Assembly: GCA_013416405.1 (NCBI GenBank)
Contig: JACCET010000001.1
Location: 558,001 to 622,000, forward strand
Source of the DNA: Alcaligenaceae bacterium
GTDB lineage: Bacteria > Pseudomonadota > Gammaproteobacteria > Burkholderiales > Burkholderiaceae_B
DNA: 64,000 bases
Direction of reading: 5' to 3'
The first letter of the stretch is position 1, and every line of letters starts with the position of its first letter. The translations under genes and the position numbers were made by a program. The notes under the pieces were generated by a model. That model searched no databases and was not told the origin of the DNA. It was given only the letters and a program-made list of their open reading frames with translations. Shown here in pieces: positions 55,046-62,468 of the stretch.

Positions 55046-55360
55046 ATGTTCAGAGTAACAAAATTGCTTACAGGTATCGTACCAATCATGCTCGCTGGAT
55101 GCGTTTCAACCAGTGAGATTACCCAACTGGACCGTGACTCATATACCGTAGCCTCATCAAGCACGTCGGTACTTGTAGACAATCAGAAGCTCTTGCTTGA
55201 GTCCGCCAAAAAAGCAACGGCCTATTGCTACCAACAAACAAGGACATGGTGCGGGACGATGGTTTGTTATCTCATCAGGGACTTACCAAGCGTCAGTTCA
55301 TGTTCAATTTTCGATGTGTTTCAAAATCGCGGTAAAGGGCGATCCGCTGTTGTTAAATGA
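55046..55360 (+). CDS. Small predicted lipoprotein with a probable frameshift
   Basis: The frame encodes 104 residues starting with a lipoprotein signal ending LAGC (MFRVTKLLTGIVPIMLAGC). Residues 20-63 ('TQLDRDSYTVASSS...ESAKKATAYCYQQ') look like small island/phage lipoproteins. Beyond about 55235 the other frame gives a more family-like end: after 'YCYQQ' it continues Asn-Lys-Asp-Met-Val ... 'FNFRCV' and stops at 55335. A one-base deletion in the CAACAAACAAGG stretch would explain this. The annotated C-terminus is therefore probably an artefact of frameshift or of sequence error. Confidence 0.6.
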   Translation: MFRVTKLLTGIVPIMLAGCVSTSEITQLDRDSYTVASSSTSVLVDNQKLLLESAKKATAYCYQQTRTWCGTMVCYLIRDLPSVSSCSIFDVFQNRGKGRSAVVK

Positions 55361-56574
55361 TGGCTCAAAATAAACATACACACTACGACAACCTGAAGGT
55401 TGCACGCAACGCTCCGGAGTTTGTGGTTAGAGCGGCATACAGGGCGCTCTCCCAGCGATATCATCCAGACAAAAATCCAGATGCCGACGCGACAAGGATT
55501 ATGGTGATAATCAATGATGCCTACGCCATACTCTCGGACCCCCAGGCTCGCCGTGAATATGACGCTTATCTAGATCGGGTAGAGCGCGCATCCCAGCGAG
55601 CCGCATCTCCACCCCCAGATGAAAAGCCTTCGCCACCTAAGAAGCGCTCCCAACCGTCCCGACCGTCATCACCGATACGCGATCATGACAAGCCAGCGTC
55701 GCAAAATGCCCCTGCGCGCGAAGAATCCCTAGGTTGGGTTACGCCATTGCTTTTCGTCGTGTCCATTGTAGTTTTCCTATTTTGGGCTGCCAGTCGACAT
55801 GAGCGTCAGCCTTCGATTGACCAGACAACCCCGCCACGACTGGCGCCAGGCGTCATCGCCTCCCCTATTGTGGGCCCCCAGGCAACTGATCCACCATCGC
55901 CAAAGATCGCCTTACCTACCAAAATTGAGCCCACGACCCCGCAGGTAGTAGCAACTCATGCTCGAGTGATATCCCCAGAGTTGAATCTACGATCTGGTCC
56001 AGGCACCAGCTTTCCTGTTATTGCCCGCCTCAAATATGCTCAGGCAGTGACGATAATCAACGACCCTGAGAGCGACTGGGCAACCATCAAACTCGAAACA
56101 GGCGATGGCTATGCGCATAAAGCCTATCTTAGAGCCGGAAGCCCGGAGACAACACTTCGCGAGCTTTGCCCGGTAAACACTGGCGGCATCCGGAACGGAC
56201 AAATTCTATCTGGCGCCATGACCGGAGAACACTCGTTAAGCATTACCGCTCCAACCACCCATGATGTCTTAGTCAAACTAAAGCGGCCGGATTCTACCGA
56301 CTTGTTTCTGGGTTTTGTAGAGCAAGGCCGAACAGTGACTTTCAACGGGATTCCCAACGGAACGTTTCGCACTTGGTTTGCCACTGGCAAGAGCTTCAGC
56401 GCGAAATGCGGACGTTTCGTAGAGGACTCGATCGTCAGTTTCGATGAAACGCTTCGTGAATATCGCGTAAAGCAGGATGGGTATGCCGCTTACACAACCG
56501 AAATGTCCTATCAGCTCCAGCGAACACAGTCTGGAAACTTCTCTCCCAGCCATGCGTCGGTAGAGGATTTCTAA
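55357..56574 (+). CDS. J-domain membrane protein with SH3-like domain
   Basis: The 405-residue protein starts with a J-domain (~8-70, 'HYDNLKVARNAPEFVVRAAYRALSQRYHPDKNPDADATRIMVIINDAYAILSDPQARREYD', intact HPD). A Pro/Ser/Lys-rich linker leads to one transmembrane helix (~125-143, 'WVTPLLFVVSIVVFLFWAA'), a second Pro-rich linker and a bacterial SH3 domain (~200-260, 'ARVISPELNLRSGPGTSFPVIARLKYAQAVTIINDPESDWATIKLETGDGYAHKAYL'). The C-terminus is unassigned. With the J-domain in the cytoplasm the SH3 part would be periplasmic. It overlaps the end of the lipoprotein frame. The domain combination is unusual and its partner chaperone is unknown. Confidence 0.8.
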   Translation: MMAQNKHTHYDNLKVARNAPEFVVRAAYRALSQRYHPDKNPDADATRIMVIINDAYAILSDPQARREYDAYLDRVERASQRAASPPPDEKPSPPKKRSQPSRPSSPIRDHDKPASQNAPAREESLGWVTPLLFVVSIVVFLFWAASRHERQPSIDQTTPPRLAPGVIASPIVGPQATDPPSPKIALPTKIEPTTPQVVATHARVISPELNLRSGPGTSFPVIARLKYAQAVTIINDPESDWATIKLETGDGYAHKAYLRAGSPETTLRELCPVNTGGIRNGQILSGAMTGEHSLSITAPTTHDVLVKLKRPDSTDLFLGFVEQGRTVTFNGIPNGTFRTWFATGKSFSAKCGRFVEDSIVSFDETLREYRVKQDGYAAYTTEMSYQLQRTQSGNFSPSHASVEDF

Positions 56575-56623
56575 GGCTAGGCTAGCCCCAACCCAACCTA
56601 CTCCCCAGCAACGCTCGATCGTT

Positions 56624-56684
56624 CTAGCATTTAAGTGCTTGGCACTAGCATTATTATGCTTGCATTCTAGCCATATAGCGCTAG
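56624..56684. promoter_or_regulatory. Right group of three 18-bp operator-like palindromes
   Basis: CTAGCATTTAAGTGCTTG (56624-56641), CTAGCATTATTATGCTTG (56645-56662) and CTAGCCATATAGCGCTAG (56667-56684) start 21 and 22 bases apart, two helical turns. They follow the same consensus as the group at 54461-54533 and lie 50 bases after the J-domain gene. Confidence 0.75.
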
Positions 56685-57035
56685 CTCACAGCACTGAAAT
56701 GAATCGCTCTTTGACAACTTGGGATTTGAGGAAGGGGTATATGCAATACACCCCGAGAGGCCGCGCGGCGCTTGTCGCTGCAATCTGTACATCGTCGATG
56801 CGTCGGCGATGATCGGTAGGCCGCATGAGAACGATGGGCATAGAGCGCATGCTGTGTCTATCTGGACGGTCATCCGCATGGCCGCACCCGCTGCAATATG
56901 GTCTCGTCGTAGAGGCATGACGCAGCAGCTGGACGAGGGTAAGCAGCGCCATCATCAAATCGGAAGCGGTGAAACCTTCGGGTAACGGGACCGCACCACA
57001 GCCGAAACGCGAGGGATAGACGAGCAAAGGCGCTC
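56685..57035. other. Gene-poor stretch after the operator group
   Basis: Open frames of 80-114 codons exist on both strands, but none has a recognisable domain, a good ribosome site or a clean start, and they overlap each other. A plus-strand transcript from the operator group would run through here into the phage-like frame at 57036. Confidence 0.4.
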
Positions 57036-57683
57036 GTGGAGGTTGAAGATGTTTGCGGCCGGGATGGGCACGGTGGCCAATTAGAGGATGGCGAATCGGA
57101 TTTGATCGACCGAGTGCGGGAGTATCTTTCTGGCACCGTCCCTAGAGCACAGCCAGCCGCGAGCGCGGAGCCGTGCAAGTCAGAGGCGATTCGTATTGGT
57201 AATCTACCAACCATAAATCAGGACGAATACCCCGGCTTGGGTGATTGGTGGGTACAGCTTCGTATTGGCAATGAGGGCGATGAGGTGCTGGCACGCGTGT
57301 ACGGCGACACGCCAGCACAGGCCAGAAACCGGGCAGTTGCGCTCGCCACCCCCATTACCGCACAGCCGAGCGTGCCGGAGTGCCCACAATGCGGCACGCA
57401 TGAAGTCTCGTTAGAGCGTACCTGCCATAACTCAGCGTGCCAGGGTTATGGCAGGGCCGTGACGGTACATGAGGGATGGCGAACCACCCCACCAGCAACC
57501 GGTCACCCTCGATGCGCTGACGTTTTTCGTCAGAGCGTATGGTTCGATTTTCATAAGCGCCTGCCACGCCAACAAACCAGTTTGGCGCAATGCTGCGCTG
57601 CGCGCCTACTTGATACCAAACCCCTTCGGATTTCAGCCCAGGCGTACCGCCGGTGCCGTCCATCCGTGTGGCGTTGCCAGTGA
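57036..57683 (+). CDS. Phage/island-like protein fragment with zinc-ribbon, chimeric 3' end
   Basis: The 215-residue frame starts at GTG. Residues ~20-145 look real: 'WWVQLRIGNEGDEVLARVYGDTPAQARNRAVALA' resembles short phage-encoded proteins, and 'PECPQCGTHEVSLERTCHNSACQGYGRAV' is a four-Cys zinc-ribbon-like motif. From about residue 148 (57480) on, the frame runs antisense through the autotransporter remnant, so its last 70 residues are not genuine. The true gene has therefore lost its 3' end at a recombination junction near 57475-57485. Confidence 0.5.
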   Translation: MEVEDVCGRDGHGGQLEDGESDLIDRVREYLSGTVPRAQPAASAEPCKSEAIRIGNLPTINQDEYPGLGDWWVQLRIGNEGDEVLARVYGDTPAQARNRAVALATPITAQPSVPECPQCGTHEVSLERTCHNSACQGYGRAVTVHEGWRTTPPATGHPRCADVFRQSVWFDFHKRLPRQQTSLAQCCAARLLDTKPLRISAQAYRRCRPSVWRCQ

Positions 57684-58087
57684 TGCGACCCCAAACGCAA
57701 TTATTCTCGCCCATTTGGGTGCCTGCGCCAAAATAACCAGGGCAGCTCATGAGTGAGTTCGAGAACGACACCATCGGCTTGCTTGAGCGCAGCGGGCGCA
57801 GCCAGCACGCCAGGAGAAAGATCTTTCAATGCGTGGGCATAACTTTCACTACCCTGGCCGGCTGAGCGGTTCAACACGGCGTACAGGGCACCGAACTCTT
57901 CGGAGCTGCCCCGATCCCACACCTCTTGCAGATGCTGTCCTAGCGCATGCAGATTGCTGCCTACGCCAAAAACGCTGGAAGTCTCATGGAAACGCGCCTG
58001 GTCAACCCGAACGGCGCTCAAGGATGAGGTTCGCTGGACTCTCAAATTTTTCTGGTGTGTTTGCTTCATGACTTTTTTCCGATTCAC
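57475..58087 (-). pseudogene. Autotransporter remnant (end of passenger and start of beta-barrel)
   Basis: Two minus-strand frames join to give the C-terminal part of a type V autotransporter. Frame 58087 to ~57765 carries 'SSVFGVGSNLHALGQHLQEVWDRGSSEEFGALYAVLNRSAGQGSESYAHALKDLSPGVLAAPAALKQADGVV'. Frame 57774 to ~57480 continues with 'FSNSLMSCPGYFGAG', 'ENNCVWGRITGN' and 'WYQVGAQRSIAPNWFVGVAGAYENRTI', the start of the outer-membrane barrel domain. A frameshift lies near 57765. The barrel stops after roughly 70 residues at the junction with phage-like DNA, and the passenger upstream is missing. It cannot be functional. Confidence 0.75.
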
Positions 58088-58229
58088 AACATGGGTAGCT
58101 GGCTATAGTCACTCCAGGCCCTGGGCCCGTCTATCGGTTTCAGGCCGCCGACTATCGGAAAAATCACATTTTCTTGCATTACGCCGATACTCCAGTACTA
58201 TGATGGACACTCAGCAGACGTGAAATCAG

Positions 58230-58736
58230 ATGATTGCCTCCCTATTTGCCCACGTGCCATTCGAGCAATACCGAGTCGTCAATACCGCCGACTTCGACGA
58301 GGCCCATCCTCTTATCTGCCAAGCCCTAAACTCAGCCCGGTTTCAAGTGCTGCGCGGCAAAATCACTCATAACCAGCTAGATTTGCTCCCCTGTGGAAAT
58401 TTGTCACTGCTGCAATTGCGGTACGGGCATGGCGCGGAAGTCAGCGTCGATCCCGATTGTCTTGAGGGCTATTACCTGCTGGTGTTGTCTCTGCGCCGAA
58501 TGCCATACGCCGCGCGCAGACTTATATGCTTGAACACTTGGGTGAACGCCTGCCGGTTGCCATGGTCGCCAGCCATTGCGGGCTGTCAGTCAAACGCTTG
58601 CAAGCCCTATTCCGGGACGAATGCGGACAAGGTCAGCGAAATTGCAGGGCGTTTCGGCTTCACCCATCTGGGCGAATTTTCCCAGGCTTACCGCCAGGCT
58701 TTCGGCGAAACACCGAAACAGACGCGCGGCAGGTAA
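58230..58736 (+). pseudogene. AraC-family regulator remnant with frameshifts and an internal deletion
   Basis: The first frame (58230 to ~58500) encodes the N-terminal effector part of an AraC_binding_2-type regulator ('FDEAHPLICQALNSARFQVLRG', 'LLQLRYGHGAEVSVDPDCLEGYYLLVL'). A second frame (~58526-58620) carries the first HTH ('LGERLPVAMVASHCGLSVKRLQALFRDECG'). The original frame resumes with the end of the second HTH ('VSEIAGRFGFTHLGEFSQAYRQAFGETPKQT'). About 30 residues between the HTHs are missing. The gene is disrupted at two points. It lies upstream of the dioxygenase/reductase pair that it may once have controlled. Confidence 0.75.
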
Positions 58737-58788
58737 AAAAATTCGCCTTATCTGATTCGATGAATACACATTCATGAAAGGAATTCGC

Positions 58789-59640
58789 ATGAGCAAAACT
58801 CCCGCTTTGTTTATCGGCCACGGAAGTCCCATGAACACGTTCGAGCAGAACGGCTACACCGAAGCGTGGCAAGCTTTTGGGCGGAACCTTCCCCGGCCCA
58901 AAGCGTTGCTGGTCGTTTCCGCGCATTGGTATTTCGGCGCGACGGCCATCACGGCAATGCCCAACCCTCGAACTATTCATGACTTTTACGGTTTCCCGCA
59001 GGCACTGTTTGATTATGAATACCCTGCTGCCGGCGACCCTGACCTTGCACGCGAAATTACCGAGCTGGTTAAACCTGAATGGATGGGCCTGGATCGCGAC
59101 CAATGGGGCCTGGATCATGGCACCTGGTCGGTTCTGGCGCACATGTACCCCGAAGCTGATATCCCCTGTCTCCAGCTTTCCATCAATGCCCTGAAGCCGC
59201 TGGACTACCACCTCAAGCTGGCGGCACGCCTTGCCGCGCTCAGGGAACGCGGTGTCATGATCATTGCCAGCGGCAACATCGTGCACAACCTTCAGAAGAT
59301 TCAATGGCATCAACCGAATCTCGCCCTGGACTGGGCGGAGCGATTCGACGATGCCGTTGCCGAGCAACTGGCGCACGAACCAGGCGATATCCTTAAGGTA
59401 TGCGGCCACCAGGACTACGACCTGGCCGTCCCCACCCCCGATCATTTCATACCCTTGCTTTACATTGCGGGTCTGGCCGCCGCTGAAAACACCAAGCCAG
59501 AACCGCTGGTGAGAGGCTATTCATTAGGATCGCTCTCGATGTCCTGCTACGGAATGGATGCCGCAGTAGAATTGCGTAAGATTAAAAATGGCGCCGCGCA
59601 ACTACCCGAAGGCGTACCAGCGGACCAAACGAATATCTAA
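58789..59640 (+). CDS. 4,5-DOPA dioxygenase extradiol family protein (YgiD-like)
   Basis: The 283-residue protein starts 'MSKTPALFIGHGSPMNTFEQNGYTEAW' and has 'PKALLVVSAHWYF' and 'IHDFYGFPQALFDYEYPAAGDP', 'DHGTWSVLAHMYPEADIPCLQLSI' and 'GNIVHNL', with metal-binding His residues in HGSPM, SAHW, and the late 'PDHFIPLLY'. It is a class III extradiol dioxygenase acting on catechols such as DOPA; the physiological substrate is unknown. ATG at 58789 follows AGGA. The FMN reductase gene starts 31 bases downstream, so they form an operon. Confidence 0.92.
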   Translation: MSKTPALFIGHGSPMNTFEQNGYTEAWQAFGRNLPRPKALLVVSAHWYFGATAITAMPNPRTIHDFYGFPQALFDYEYPAAGDPDLAREITELVKPEWMGLDRDQWGLDHGTWSVLAHMYPEADIPCLQLSINALKPLDYHLKLAARLAALRERGVMIIASGNIVHNLQKIQWHQPNLALDWAERFDDAVAEQLAHEPGDILKVCGHQDYDLAVPTPDHFIPLLYIAGLAAAENTKPEPLVRGYSLGSLSMSCYGMDAAVELRKIKNGAAQLPEGVPADQTNI

Positions 59641-59671
59641 TTCCATGCATTTAAATAAAGGTAATACCCCC

Positions 59672-60223
59672 ATGACCAAACTGAAAGTCGCCGTTATCGT
59701 TGGCAGCAATCGCAAGGAATCCATCAACCGTAAACTTGCCGAGGGCTTGGTTGACCTGATCCCCGACTCCATAGAGACCAGCTTCGTTCAGATCGATGAT
59801 CTTCCCATGTACAACATGGATCTTGAAGCAAATCGCCCCGACGTCGTCAATCGATTCACGCGTGAAGTTGCAGCCACCGATGCCGTTTTGTTTGTAACGC
59901 CAGAGTTCAACCGATCCATTCCGGCCGTACTCAAGAACGCAATTGACTGGGGTTCCAAACCCGTGGACAAGAATGTTTGGAACGGCAAGGTAGTCGCCCT
60001 GACAGGCACCTCGCCGGGTGCGATAGGGACGGCCGTGGGACAACAGCATTTGCGTCAAATTCTGGGCATATTGGGATCACTGGTCATAGGCGGTGAAGCC
60101 TACATTACCTTCAAGCCAGACCTGATCGAAGATGGCAAGATTGCCAATGAAAGCACCAAGGCTTTCCTTCAGGCCCACATCGACAAGTTCATTGCCATCG
60201 CGCAAAAACTCAATACGCCATAA
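59672..60223 (+). CDS. NADPH-dependent FMN reductase (ChrR/YieF-like)
   Basis: The 183-residue flavodoxin-like protein has the FMN phosphate loop 'VIVGSNRKESINRKLA', 'FVTPEFNRSIPAVLKNAIDWGSKP' and 'VALTGTSPGAIGTAVGQQHLRQIL', typical of quinone/chromate/azo reductases. It acts in the cytoplasm, reducing quinones or flavins with NAD(P)H. Next to the DOPA dioxygenase it may recycle quinoid products. ATG at 59672 is preceded by AAAGG. Confidence 0.92.
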   Translation: MTKLKVAVIVGSNRKESINRKLAEGLVDLIPDSIETSFVQIDDLPMYNMDLEANRPDVVNRFTREVAATDAVLFVTPEFNRSIPAVLKNAIDWGSKPVDKNVWNGKVVALTGTSPGAIGTAVGQQHLRQILGILGSLVIGGEAYITFKPDLIEDGKIANESTKAFLQAHIDKFIAIAQKLNTP

Positions 60224-60283
60224 GCGGATAGCCATAACTGGTTGTGTGTGAAATAAATTGTGTGCGAAAAATAAATATAATAG

Positions 60284-60304
60284 AATCGAGAATCGTTCTC
60301 AATC
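60284..60304. promoter_or_regulatory. Putative Fur box of the siderophore receptor gene
   Basis: The inverted repeat GAGAA-TCG-TTCTC (60288-60300) within AATCGAGAATCGTTCTCAATC resembles the GATAATGATAATCATTATC-type Fur consensus. It lies 110 bases before the TonB-dependent receptor start, in a tRNA-free 190-base gap. Confidence 0.65.
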
Positions 60305-60413
60305 AATTTAAAATAATTCGCTCCAGTTTGGAGGGAATCTGAACACTTGAGCCTTCAGTGCGGCTCTTGGGCATCGGCATTCCCTCGCGCAAACGCAAAC
60401 AAGGCAGGCAAAA

Positions 60414-62468
60414 ATGACTCGCTCATCCCATGCATGGGTAATTCTGGCAATAACTAGCGGAATAACCATAGCAGCGCCCAGTCACGCGCAAGAATCCGAT
60501 ACGGCCTCCCCGGTCGAAACACTCAACACCGTCACCGTGGTGGGAACTGTGGGTGACTTGCAAAGCCTGGATTTTTTCGCGCCGAATTCCAGCTTTGTGC
60601 TGAACCGCAACGATATCGATGACCAGGGGGCGCGTAAGCTGGATCAGGCCTTACAGTACCAGGCGGGCGTCCTCAGCGAACCATTTGGCGCCGACAATAA
60701 AGTGGAGTGGTTCAAGATTCGTGGCTTTGACGCATCTATATCCATGGACGGCAGCCCCACCACGCCCAACGGATACTTCGTCTGGAAGCCTGAGATTTTC
60801 GGTGTTGAATCCGTGGAAGTCCTGAAAGGCCCCAATTCGCTGATATTCGGCGCCTCTGAAGCGGGCGGCGTCGTCAACCTGGTTACCAAGCGACCCAAAA
60901 AGGAAGAGGCTCTGCTGATGCAGGCAGAGGTGGGCCATCCCGACAGCATGGGACTGGGCATAGACTACAACGGCATAGCCAATGAGGCTGGGACGGCCTA
61001 TTACCGCATCGTGGCCCAGGCACGCCGCCAGGATGGCATGCTGCATGATACCGACATGGACAGCTATTATCTGGCTCCCAGCTTTACATTCGAGTTCACG
61101 CCACGCACCTCGCTGACGCTACTGACCAGCATCCAGCACGAAGACGGTACGCCCACCAACGGTTTCCTGCCTGCCTACGGCACCATTATCGATACGCCTT
61201 ATGGACTGATCGACAGCGACATGAATCCAGGAGAGCCCGACTTTGACCGGCTCAAGCGTACGCAGATTTCCGCCGGCTGGCTGTTCAGCCATGAGTTCTC
61301 CCCTGACTGGACTTACACCCAAAACTACAGATTCACACGCCTGGACATCGACCAGAAAAACGTATTTGCCTATGGTTCTGATGGTGACAGACAGCTCTTT
61401 CGCGGCTACACCCTTACCGATGGCAATACTCGTAATCATTATTTTGACAACCGCATGAGCGGCAAGCTGCGCTTGAGCGACAGCGTCGAACTGCTGCCTA
61501 CCTTTGGCATCGACTACCTAAGGTCGGACACATCCGGCCTGAACAATGGCTTTGGCCTGGCCCCCAACCTGGATATGTTCGAACCCGTGTATGGCGCGCC
61601 ATTCACGGTGGATGGCACGCCATACGATCTTGATACCAAACAGTTGGGTATGTATGCCTCGGCCCAACTACGTGTGGGCGATCACTGGAACTTCAATGCC
61701 GGCATACGCCATGATCGCGCCGAGAGCAGCGGCAACATAAACGGTGGGGATGCCGGCTACGACGTCAGCCACAACAGCGTCAACATCGGCGCCATGTATA
61801 TCAGCGACTACGGTGTCTCGCCCTACATCGGCTATTCAGAGTCGTTCAAGCCCCTGGCCGGCGTAGACGGACACGGCAACAGCTACCGCCCTTATGAAGC
61901 GAAACAGACGGAAGTCGGCGTCAAGCTTGAGCCCACCTGGCTGGACGGCACGATAACTCTTGCCTACTTCGACATCGAAGAGAAAAACGCATTGGGCGCC
62001 GACGCGACCAATATCCAGACGCAGATCGGCAAGCGCACCAACAAGGGTGTGGAATTGCAAGGTGATTTCAACATAACCCCTGCTACGGCGGTCAGGGTTT
62101 CGTATACGCACAACGATTCCCGTCAGGATCTCAGCGTCGACCAGACCATACGCACACCGCTGATTCCCAAGCATCAGGCCAGCCTGTGGGTCAGTCACCG
62201 TTTCAACCTGCCCAACAGCAATCCGCTGACTGTGGCCGCCGGTCTGCGCTACAACGGCTCGACCGTAGACGAGCGCTACTATCCGGGCGAAGAAATTCCC
62301 AGCTTTACCCTCGTGGATTTAATGATGAAATATCAATTCAACCACGATTGGACTTTGCAGTTTAATGCCCGCAACCTCACCGACAAGACTTACGTGTCCG
62401 GTTGCGACTTCTATTGCTACTATGGCGGCGGCAGGACACTCGATCTACAGCTTCAGTACCAGTGGTAG
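60414..62468 (+). CDS. TonB-dependent siderophore receptor
   Basis: The 684-residue outer-membrane protein has a signal peptide (~1-25, ending 'SHAQ'), a TonB-box-like 'TLNTVTVVG' (~36-44), a plug domain with 'LDQALQYQAGVLSEPFGADNKVEWFKIRGFDASISMDG' and 'VESVEVLKGPNSLIFGASEAGGVVNLVTKRPKKE', and a 22-strand barrel ending in the aromatic 'LQLQYQW'. Hydroxamate or catecholate siderophores are the likely ligands, as in FhuA/FoxA-type receptors. Iron control is indicated by the Fur box. The MFS gene overlaps its stop codon. Confidence 0.93.
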   Translation: MTRSSHAWVILAITSGITIAAPSHAQESDTASPVETLNTVTVVGTVGDLQSLDFFAPNSSFVLNRNDIDDQGARKLDQALQYQAGVLSEPFGADNKVEWFKIRGFDASISMDGSPTTPNGYFVWKPEIFGVESVEVLKGPNSLIFGASEAGGVVNLVTKRPKKEEALLMQAEVGHPDSMGLGIDYNGIANEAGTAYYRIVAQARRQDGMLHDTDMDSYYLAPSFTFEFTPRTSLTLLTSIQHEDGTPTNGFLPAYGTIIDTPYGLIDSDMNPGEPDFDRLKRTQISAGWLFSHEFSPDWTYTQNYRFTRLDIDQKNVFAYGSDGDRQLFRGYTLTDGNTRNHYFDNRMSGKLRLSDSVELLPTFGIDYLRSDTSGLNNGFGLAPNLDMFEPVYGAPFTVDGTPYDLDTKQLGMYASAQLRVGDHWNFNAGIRHDRAESSGNINGGDAGYDVSHNSVNIGAMYISDYGVSPYIGYSESFKPLAGVDGHGNSYRPYEAKQTEVGVKLEPTWLDGTITLAYFDIEEKNALGADATNIQTQIGKRTNKGVELQGDFNITPATAVRVSYTHNDSRQDLSVDQTIRTPLIPKHQASLWVSHRFNLPNSNPLTVAAGLRYNGSTVDERYYPGEEIPSFTLVDLMMKYQFNHDWTLQFNARNLTDKTYVSGCDFYCYYGGGRTLDLQLQYQW

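Noticed and set aside
56685-57035. Overlapping 80-114 codon frames on both strands
   Set aside because: No domain, no ribosome site and mutual overlap; treated as non-coding.
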